Source: Brasenia schreberi (taxonomy: Eukaryota; Streptophyta; Magnoliopsida; Nymphaeales; Cabombaceae). Taken from it: a stretch of DNA of 64,000 nucleotides. Every line of letters starts with the position of its first letter. Position 1 is the first letter of the stretch. The DNA is taken from contig JAYKKT010000048.1 of assembly GCA_036023115.1 (NCBI GenBank), forward strand, positions 9,462,501 to 9,526,500, written 5' to 3'. The translations under genes were made by a program, and so were the position numbers. This document shows positions 56,247 to 64,000 of this stretch, piece by piece. The notes below the pieces were generated by a model. The model was not told the DNA's origin. It saw only the letters and a program-made list of their open reading frames with translations, and did not search any database.

Positions 56247-57183
56247 TTGGATATAATTTGCATGATTTCAGAATGCTTGTATTTGGATCGCCTAGTGACA
56301 GGTTGGTGGATAGACTCAAGAGCTACAAGACATATCTCAAAGACCAAGGAAGGGGTAATGGACCTGAAGGAATATCAACTTGGAAAACATCGTGTGTATA
56401 TGGGAAACGATACTTTTTCAGATGTTCTGGGTATTGGATCCTTCAGGATATTTGTACAAGGTAAACCAATTGTACTGATCGACGTGTTAATTGTATCATT
56501 TATAAATCGCAATCTGGTCTCGGTCCCTGCCTTAGTTAAGAAGGGTTTTGAAGTTAGGTTTATTCCTAACAAGGTGACTGTGGGTAAGCATGAAAGAATC
56601 TTGTTCTCATGGGAATTTGATGTAGAACATGGACTGTTCAAATTGTCTGATAATGAAAGTCAACCTTCTTCTGCTTATATTGAGAGTGCCTTTACTATTG
56701 ATGTGAATATGTGGTATAAACGCCTAGGGCATATAAGTCTGGAGAAGTTGAGGAAATTATCCAACTTTAACTTATTACTTGGATTTGAGGAAAATACTTT
56801 CAACAAGTGTGAAGCTTGTATACAAGGAAAAATGACAAGAAAAGTCTTTCCCAAAGAAACAACAAGGGCAACAACCCTGTTGAAAATTATTCACACAGAT
56901 TTACGTGGACCTTTTAGATTAAAGACACATCAGGAAAAGGGTTATTTTATAACCTTTATCGATGATTACTCTAGATATATGTATATATATATATATATTG
57001 GCACATAAATTGGAGGCACTTGATGCTTTCAAAGAATATAAGCAAGAAGTAGAAAATCAGCTAGGGCATTCAATCAAAATCTTAAGATCAGATAGAGGAG
57101 GTGAATATACCTCGACAGAATTCTTAGAATTTTGCAAAGACTTTGGTATTGCTAAACAAAATACAATGCCCAGGATACCTTAG
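56247..57183 (+). pseudogene. Copia protease and integrase (broken)
   Basis: Protease active site reads WWIDSRATRHIS, where WWxDSGAT is usual, so the catalytic Gly is Arg. Integrase zinc site: MWYKRLGHISLEKL (His) and KCEACIQGKM (CxxC). Catalytic core: IHTDLRGPF (first Asp), YFITFIDDYSRY (second Asp region). A microsatellite (TA)n gain at about 56977-56998 shifts the frame. Then LRSDRGGEYTSTEFLEFCKD continues, and a TAG at 57181 breaks PxQNGVVERYNRTLL, the conserved end of the core. Confidence 0.88.
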
Positions 57184-58954
57184 CAAAATGGTGTAGTTGA
57201 GAGATACAATAGAACCTTGCTGAATATGACAAGGTTAATATTGATTGATGCCTCTCTTCTAAGGGTATTTTGGAGAAAAGCAGTAAGTACAGCTGTTTAC
57301 ATACTCAATAGAGTACCGTATAAAGCTATTTTTAGTACACCATATGAGATGTGGTTTGGAAGAAAACCCAACCTAGGTCATCTCAGGAGGTGGGGATCTA
57401 TAACACCCGTGAAGATCCTTGATCAGTCTAGAGATAAGCTAGACAACAAGTCCTTGAGATGTGTATTTATTGGATATCCAAAAGATTCAAAAGGATATCG
57501 GTTTTATCACAAGGACCACAGACTCATTGAAAGCAGAGATGTTGAATTCTTAGAGGATACTAAGAATGACATCTTGGAAAACGATGAGGAATGTGTTGAT
57601 GATTTGGTAGATTTAGACCAATCATCTTTTGAGCCCATAGAAGATCTTCCTCAAACTACCGATACCTTATGTGGACATAAGAGGCCAAGAGCCACTCCGT
57701 CCTACTTAAAGGATTATCATACTTATCTTGCGCAAAAATTGTGTAATTCAGTAGATTTGGATGAGTTGACTGATAACTTGACTTATCAACAAGCAATGAA
57801 CTCATCAGAAGCAATAGATTGGGAGAAAGTCATGGATGAGGAAATTGAATCCATTAAGAAAAACCAAGTTTGGGAATTAGCTGATTTACCAAAAGAAATG
57901 AAAACTATAGGCTGCAAATGGGTTCTAAAAAAGAAATACAAGGTCGATGGTACAATCGACAAGTTTAAAGCGAGGTTCATTGCAAAGGGTTTTTCGCAAA
58001 AAAGAGGGGATAGATTATGTTGAGACATATTCTCCAGTTGCGAAATTTGCATTCATACGGATAATCCTGGCAATATCTTCACACTATGATTTGGATTTAC
58101 ATAAGTTAGATGTAAAGACATCTTTTCTAAATGGAGATTTAGAAGAAATCATATACATGCAGCAGCCCGAAGGATTTGTGGTTGAAGACCAAGAAGATAA
58201 AGTATATAGGTTGAAAAAATCCTTATATGACCTTAAACAGTCACCTTGCCAATGGTATTTGACTTTTCAAAATGTCATTATAAAACTTGGGTTTGTGGCT
58301 AACAAACTCGATCACTGTGTATATGTTTGAAACAGTGGGAGCCATTTTGTCATCTTGTCATTATATGTAGATGACATATTGTTGACTAGAAACGACAATG
58401 AGATGATTGTCAAAACCAAGTCATGGTTGAACTCCAAGTTCGAAATGAAGGATATGGGTGAAGCATCCTATATCCTGGGTATAAAGATCTCTCGAGATAG
58501 AGGATCTAGACTCTTATGCCTCAGTCAGGAGAGATATATTGACTATATCCTCAAAAAGTTTAAAATGGGTGAATGCAAGTCTGTAGATACACCTGTTGGA
58601 AAAGGGGTTAAATTGAGTAAGGCTGATTGTCTCGGTGAAGGAGACGATAAGCCTAATGTTCCTTATATACAAGTTGTTGTCAACTTGATGTATGCTATAT
58701 TGTGTACAAGACCTGATATTAGATTTGTTGTTGGTCTTGTAAGTAGATATCAAAGTAATTCTGGTTGGCATCATTGGGTAGCTGTGAAAAGGATTCTAAG
58801 ATATCTGAAAGGAACAAAGGACTTGAAACTGTGTTTTCAAGCAAATGAACTGAAAGTGGTAGAATACTCAAATGTTGACTTTGTTGGGAGCAAAGATGAC
58901 AGTAAATTAACCTCGGAACAAATATTCTTATTTAGAGGTAGTGTTGTTTCTTAG
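57184..58954 (+). pseudogene. Copia integrase end and reverse transcriptase
   Basis: 57217-58023 includes LGHLRRWGSITPVKILDQSR, IGYPKDSKGYRFYHKDHRL and the start of RT (AIDWEKVMDEEIESIKKNQV, CKWVLKKKYKVDGTIDKFKA). An extra base in an A-run at about 57995 shifts the frame. 57947-58330: YSPVAKFAFIRIILAISSHY, DVKTSFLNGDLEEIIYMQQP, KSLYDLKQSPCQWY, then TGA after CVYV. 58355-58954 has the catalytic SLYVDDILLT, intact. The RT domain is mostly well preserved but split across three frames. Confidence 0.9.
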
Positions 58955-59326
58955 GTATGTAAGAAATAGGGTTGTATAGCGTAGAATACACAGGAAGCTG
59001 AGTATGTTGCTTGTTGTATGGCTGCAACAAGTGCTGTCTAGATAAACCGCTTCATACGAGATTTAAAGTTGGAGATAACAGACGAGTGAGTAATTATCTA
59101 TTGTGATAATAATGCAGCAATTACTCTTATTAAGAGTGGAACAGATTGCTTGAAAAGCAAGCATATAATAGTAAAATACCATTATGTTCATGATATGGTT
59201 ATGAGAAAGGAAATATCCATCTCATACATGCCAACGGAAGACATGTTGGCAGACCCCTTAACAAAAGGCATAACAGAGGAACTCTTATCAAAACATGTTG
59301 CGAACATGGGTTTGAGATATGTTTGA
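58860..59326 (+). pseudogene. Copia RNase H (broken)
   Basis: EYSNVDFVGSKDDSKLTSEQ (usual DADFAG...STSG), then TQEAEYVACCMAATSAV, IIYCDNNAAITLIKSGTD, KSKHIIVKYHYVHDMV and MLADPLTKGI. Several stops. TGA at 59324-59326 ends pol. Confidence 0.85.
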
Positions 59327-59425
59327 TTGTTGTATAGGTGAATAATCATACAACGGACATATTGTTGTATAGGTAAATAACCATACAACGGATGATTTGT
59401 TGTGTAGGAAAATAACCACACAACA
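59327..59425 (+). repeat. Three hairpin-forming repeats before the copia 3' LTR
   Basis: Three units of about 36 bases, each with TTGTTGT(A/G)TAGG at one end and CATACAAC/CACACAAC at the other, so each unit can fold into a hairpin with a GTTGTAT/ATACAAC stem. They lie between the pol stop codon and the polypurine tract. Confidence 0.85.
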
Positions 59426-59525
59426 GGTTCTAATTGCAAAAAGTAATCAAGAATCGATATAACTAGGGAAAACCCCTGAAAAGTGGGAGGAAAACCAGTA
59501 TGTCGATACACTTGGCTCGAATGGC

Positions 59526-59536
59526 AAAGTGGGAGA
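59526..59536 (+). other. Copia polypurine tract
   Basis: AAAGTGGGAGA directly before the 3' LTR start TGTTACATC. It primes plus-strand synthesis. Confidence 0.9.
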
Positions 59537-59990
59537 TGTTACATCATAGTGGCCATTCTCGGCTCAGGTAACGGTTGGACTGGCTATCATGTCTGTTACC
59601 TGAGGATAGGGCCAGATCGTTAACGAATGACCGTTACTGGGATTTCCGGTAACGATCATCCGTTACAAGCTCCCAGACGAGGGAAGCCATAGGTGGATAA
59701 GCACGATGAAGGGGGAGTACCTACCTATAAAGGCAGAAATTATAGACACTTTGAACCCCCGGTGAAAAATATAGAAAAAATAAAAGAAAGACGGAGAGTC
59801 ATCTTCGTCTGTGCGAGAACCTTGCGTGAGAACCTCGTATCCATCATCATCTTCATATTCCACTGCAATCTGAACATGAGGTGCTCACTCAAGAAGAAGG
59901 CTTCATCAGAATTCATCAAATAGAGGAAGCAGAAGTTGCAGGCCTTCAATGAATTTCGGCGAATGACAAAAGAGGTAGCAATCTTCTACA
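59537..59990 (+). repeat. Copia 3' LTR
   Basis: 454 bases, TG...CA, matching 53803-54247 throughout. It has a 9-base CTTCATATT-like gain relative to the left LTR. Confidence 0.93.
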
Positions 59991-59995
59991 CAACT
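59991..59995 (+). repeat. Target site duplication of the copia element, right copy
   Basis: CAACT, identical to 53798-53802. Confidence 0.9.
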
Positions 59996-60340
59996 TTACC
60001 TCCATATGATTACCCTTTTACACTTGCTTGTAAATATACTTGTATCCAAAACCACACTTGATCACCAGCCTTGAACTCCATTGCACACCGGTGCTTGTAT
60101 GCGTGTTTCACCATGGAGGCTTGTACTCAGTTAAGGGAGGTTTTAGCCCCCTCCTACAAGGCTTGCCTCTCCCGCACCTCATGAAAAGTCATTAGACAAC
60201 ATCCACTACCATCTCCTTGTATCAATTTCAATCGACCAAACGACTGTCAACTCATCGCAAGCTTACATGGACTCATCCCTATTGAGGAGTTGTGATGAGA
60301 GTTGTAGTTATATTGTGCTATTTTAAAAAATGACACCCTG
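59996..60340 (-). pseudogene. Gypsy integrase, continuation right of the copia
   Basis: On the minus strand it continues the integrase of 53461-53797. The sequence from ATCACAACTCCTC to GGCTTGCCTCTCC is the reverse complement of the corresponding part of the plus-strand gypsy at 43220-43400 (ACAACTCATCACTCGG, GGATGGTAGTGGATGTTGTC, GAGGCAAGCCTTG). It ends abruptly at about 60340, where a plus-strand leader/gag begins. Confidence 0.75.
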
Positions 60341-61130
60341 TTTTTTTATCTAGTTGTTCTGTGAGTTTTACAAGCACAAACTTTGTTGTAATTGATCGTA
60401 AGTGTGTCACTAGTCAATACTCTGTTTTGAGTTTCCGTTGCAACAGAGTTGTAAAAAACTGTTGTAAATTCTTGCTAGTTGGTTTTGTAAGTTGTTGTAA
60501 GAGTCTTATAAGTGTTCGAGGAAGACTCTTCCTCCTTGCGATACCAAAACAGCGAAAGTAGAGGAGAACTTTATGAATACAGAAGTGCTTCAACCCGACC
60601 AGCAATGGAAGCAGCTTTGATGGCATTGCCATTGCAGTTGACAATCATGCTAGAGAACCAAGAAAAAAATTCCCAACAATTTCAGAACATCTTCGAGCAA
60701 CAACAATGTCTAGTGGGTCAGATTGGGGAAGAATACCTTCCCTTTCCTAGTAAGAGAGCAAAACCTTCTAGCCCTCCTTTTGCCTCCCCTATGATGGAGA
60801 TGAAGGAGGCATTACCGATACGTCGGGGGAAGTTGTTTGGCCCACGGGCCTCTTTGGTGCGGCATACTCGCAGGCCATTCCAAAGGTGGGTGATAAGGAA
60901 ATGGCATGAGTATTGACAGCGAGCAAGAGAAGATGTGTGTGGAGTATGAGGTCTTCCACAAGCCGGTGCCGTGGGTGGACCAGAAAGGGTCTTCTTCATT
61001 TAATTCGCCTTTGCGCGACTGTAAATCGTGTGGGATTGATACTCCTTGCAAAGGGTCACCCTTATTGTTGCATTATTGTCCGAGTGTGGCTAGGAGAGCA
61101 ACCACCATTATAACAAAAGCTTACAGATTT
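60341..61130 (+). pseudogene. Gypsy leader end and gag N-terminal part, plus strand
   Basis: The gag frame 60512-60916 reads EEDSSSLRYQNSESRGELYE, MALPLQLTIMLENQEKNSQQ and FQNIFEQQQCLVGQIGEEYL, then diverges after VRHTRRPFQRW. This is the inverted partner of 50820-51372. The leader part (TTGTAATTGATCGTAAGTGTG) is also shared, in inverted orientation, with about 51400-51560. No LTR is seen at this copy. Confidence 0.75.
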
Positions 61131-61780
61131 TCGGTCCTTCACGAGGAGGGAAAGAAGGACCATATGACACTTTGGCCAGGGATGATGTCAAAGAGAAGGC
61201 TGGGTCCTCAAGCATTATAATCAAATGTTTACAATAAGAGATGAGACCTCTTTTACATGAGAGAGTTGGGGTACATGAAATTAACAAGTTTATAATGATT
61301 TAACAATAAAATTTTAGCAATTATCACTTTATATTTTCAATTCCAATGAATACAGAAGTCCATCAAAGAAATATAAAGTCTTTTAAGGCAATGGTTGACC
61401 CTTATCTTTATGAAAATTGATTGTGAGTTGGTTAATCCTTCTTGATATGGGTAAAGCTGGTCGTCCTCCACCTTAGCATGAGCCTAACATAGCTCTTTTT
61501 TTTTATTAAATGCAAAACCTTCTATTATCTTAGAAGAAATTTCCCCATTTAATAACTTAGTCCAACTATAACATTACCTTACCATTTGTCATCCAAAATA
61601 TGTGAGTCAAAGATGGGCCGTCATGCAGATATATAAATCAAATGTGAGAAGTCCATATAGGGTGATAGATGGGTTAGGATTTATGGATGTTGGTTAACCA
61701 AGTAATCTATGTCAAGGTCATCAAGGGTTGAAATCACAAGTCAAGTGAACCAATTAGGTGAACCTATTTGACTTTTCAAA
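61131..61780. other. AT-rich, nothing recognised
   Basis: No gene or repeat that I can support. Confidence 0.4.
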
Positions 61781-62620
61781 AATTAATTAATTTTCAACCA
61801 AACATATGACATATACTTAGGCCTATAATTCAGATTTTATGAAAGTTATATGGATACATTACAATGTATTAGTCAAATTTCTAAAGTTCATATGCATAAG
61901 ACAACTTTTCAAGTCATAACTTTTCAAATTTATTGTATATGTCGTAACTTTCTAAAACTTTAAATATATAATTCAGATTTTTATCTTTTCAAATCCATGA
62001 ACATACAATTTAGATTTCATAACTTTTCAAATCCATATAATTCAGATCCATGCACTTTCTAATTCTAAAAATCAGGTATTTTAACTTTTCAAATCCAAAA
62101 ATCAGTTTTTAACTTTTCAAATAAAAAAATAGGTTTTTAACTTTCTAAATTTAAAAATCAGGTTTTTAAACTTTCCAAACCCCTAAATCTACTTTTAAAC
62201 TTTTCAAATCCATGAAACTGAAAATTTGGAGACCATAAATCTATATAATCAGATATATGTACCTTTCAAATCCAAAAGTTAGGTTTTTAACCATTCAAAT
62301 TAAAAAATAAAGGTTTTAACTCTTCCAATCCATAAACATAATTCATATTTTGAAATTTAGAAACCATACATTAAGATTTTGAAAATTTGGAAACCATGAA
62401 TATAAAATTATATTTTCAAAATTTTTGAAATCATTGATATGCAATCGAGATTTTGAACCTTTTTTGAAAACCTTTGAATAGAATTCAATTTTTGAAAAGT
62501 TTTGAAAACCATAAAGTTAAGATTTGGGAAGTTTTTATTAATCATTCAATAAAATTAAGATTTTGAAAACTTTTAATAGGATTTGAATTTTTGAAAGCTT
62601 ACCATATAAAAGAAGTGACA
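61780..62620. repeat. Degenerate tandem-like repeat block
   Basis: Words such as AACTTTTCAAATCCA, AAAATCAGGTTTTTAACTTT and GATTTTGAAAA recur many times with variable spacing of roughly 30 bases, one after the other across 800 bases. The right half shows ATTTTGAAAATTTGGAAACC with related variants. It has no coding capacity. Confidence 0.65.
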
Positions 62621-63400
62621 TTTTTCCAAAATACATTCCAACCAAATTTATACATCAAACTCATTGTGAGCATGTGCTCAAACTAGCATATATACCTTAT
62701 ATTATTTGATCCCCAAATACTATATATAAAAGACAAACTAGATGGACTAGACAAAGATTTAGGGACACAACTAAGGTTTAATGGTATTTAATAATAGATA
62801 GACCAAAGAAATCAAACTTGGTTTTATAAAAATGACAGGACTTAAAGCTCAAAACCCATACATGGTGTAAGAAAGAGGCTTGACTCTGCCTTAGGGATTT
62901 CCTACTCAAAACACTACTATAACTGTCTTTTTCTCAAATATTCAAGATTTTACAATTATTTTACTTGTTCTAAAAATAAATATTAAAACCATATATAGAT
63001 TTTTGTTAAAGAAAATTTTGAATTTTTACAGTTTCGCTTGGACATTTTGCATCTTTGGTAATTCATCAATTTTGATGCCTTTTCCTTTCGTCTGTTTATG
63101 CAGTTTATGTGATTCTTGCATTGCGTGCTCCGTATGATCCGGTTTGATCGAGTTTGATGTGGTCATTGTCATGTTCGGCTTCTTTTGCCACTCCTGGCGG
63201 AATTTGATATATTTGGCGGAGTGGTGTGGCTAGTTTTCGGTTTCCATGAGACTTGAGGTCGTTTATTTGCTCAATAAAGTTGCAATAGTTCCGTTTTAGG
63301 GTTTTAACGTAAGGCACCTCAGGAATTTCAGAAAACTTGAGTGGCACTTTAAATTTAGAGAAAAACATGAAGTATCGGCCCCCATAATTTTAAGAAAGAA
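62621..63400. other. AT-rich, nothing recognised
   Basis: The only longer frame (minus, 63105-63368) has no family resemblance. Confidence 0.4.
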
Positions 63401-63419
63401 ATTGGGTCCGAACCGATAT

Positions 63420-63680
63420 GTTCTGGTGCCCTAATTCCTCTCTCACTCTCTCTCACAGAGTGTTCCGCCGGAGTCCCACAGCATCGGTGGCCTGTTCTCT
63501 CTCTCTCTCAGCGTTCCGACGGAGTTCCACAGCATCGGTGACGTTGATCCTCCTGTTGGTAGACGATCTCTCTGTCTCTCTGTGTCTTCATCGGCGACTC
63601 ACACAAAGGAGGATGTTAAGAAAGCGATTGTTTCTTGGCTACGAGATTGATTACCTCTGTTACTAATTCATGGTATCAGA
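63420..63680 (+). mobile_element. Possible right edge of an LTR with primer-binding site
   Basis: ACTAATTCA at 63662-63670 ends in CA, and TGGTATCAGATATAAG from 63671 matches the initiator tRNA-Met primer-binding consensus over the first 10 bases. Inside, about 55 bases are repeated once (GTTCCGCCGGAGTCCCACAG and GTTCCGACGGAGTTCCACAG), with CATCGGTG after each and (CT)n runs between. This suggests a retroelement whose body continues past the window. The left edge of the LTR is not identified. Confidence 0.45.
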
Positions 63681-64000
63681 TATAAGTGATACTCCTATCT
63701 TGGATTTAAGTCGATAATATGAACCATTATATGTTTCTTATGACGCTTGTTGTTGTTGGAATCATATGTAGATGGAATGACACATGACGAATTGTTGTTG
63801 ATTATTTTATTCATTTAAGTTGATTGTTTTATTGATTTTACTGCTAAATTATTTGAGTGTATTCTCTTATGTTGATCTTATGTGAATTAGCAAGAGAATT
63901 GTCCATACTTAAGAACATGGACGATTTTGTTAAGTATTGAAAACTAATGAAAGCATTTATGATATAAATTATTCGAGTTTTGCCTCTTTTTTAGTGAATC
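63681..64000 (+). other. Possible leader of the last retroelement
   Basis: AT-rich with no open frame of note; it would be the leader if the LTR call at the left is right. Confidence 0.3.

Larger units (their letters stand above)
53803..59990 (+). mobile_element. Ty1/copia retrotransposon with both LTRs (6188 bases)
   Basis: Complete structure: 5' LTR, tRNA-Met primer-binding site, leader, gag, protease, integrase, RT, RNase H, polypurine tract, 3' LTR, and flanking CAACT duplications. Integrase comes before RT, the order that defines copia. The LTRs differ by many substitutions and by a gap of about 9 bases (after CATCATCAT), and the coding part has at least ten stops or shifts, so the insertion is not recent. 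It sits in the pol gene of a minus-strand gypsy element. It is probably non-autonomous now. Confidence 0.95.

Noticed and set aside
61780..62620. CRISPR-like array
   Set aside because: The words recur with variable spacing and no constant repeat, and the DNA is plant nuclear.

Overview
This window is nuclear DNA of a flowering plant. Coding sequence is sparse and split by GT-AG introns, the surroundings are AT-rich and full of microsatellites, and the recognisable proteins are plant families: a type II metacaspase, a plant-type calmodulin, a CBL-interacting protein kinase and an alkaline/neutral invertase. The species cannot be fixed from the sequence.

Layout. 1-9.9 kb is gene-poor and holds short tRNA-derived SINE-like repeats, a tRNA-Trp remnant, 3' ends of an RTE-type LINE and a MITE-like element. 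9.9-12.8 kb carries the one gene that looks intact, a two-exon metacaspase of 323 residues. 12.9-21 kb is repeats: LINE pieces, a fold-back element with about 280-base inverted arms and an ORF in its centre (13.9-15.3 kb), a Ty3/gypsy RNase H fragment and GGTTC-rich repeats. 21.0-22.9 kb is a calmodulin gene whose last EF-hand and C-terminus are altered. 25.4-31.6 kb (minus strand) is a multi-exon CIPK pseudogene, with stops, frameshifts, a damaged HRD motif and a LINE in one intron. 33.7-36.6 kb is the most complete RTE LINE. 36.7-41.0 kb is a long inverted repeat that encloses a broken invertase gene fragment. 41.5-61.1 kb is a nest of Ty3/gypsy chromovirus pieces in both orientations, interrupted by a LINE at 44.4-47.4 kb and by a Ty1/copia element (53.8-60.0 kb) with two LTRs and a perfect 5-base target duplication. 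61.1-64 kb is AT-rich, with a degenerate internally repetitive block and, at the end, what may be the right edge of another LTR followed by a primer-binding site.

How the parts relate. There is no operon logic. The two candidate working genes (metacaspase, calmodulin) are independent, with their own TATA-like boxes. Everything else is transposable elements or host genes broken by them. The RTE LINE family supplies at least ten copies or fragments on both strands. It lies in a CIPK intron, in a gypsy leader and beside the invertase fragment, so it has been active over a long period. The copia element is younger than the gypsy copy it interrupts. No wholly new protein system is obvious. The least conventional structures are the inverted-repeat-flanked invertase fragment, the ORF-bearing fold-back element and the calmodulin with a replaced tail.
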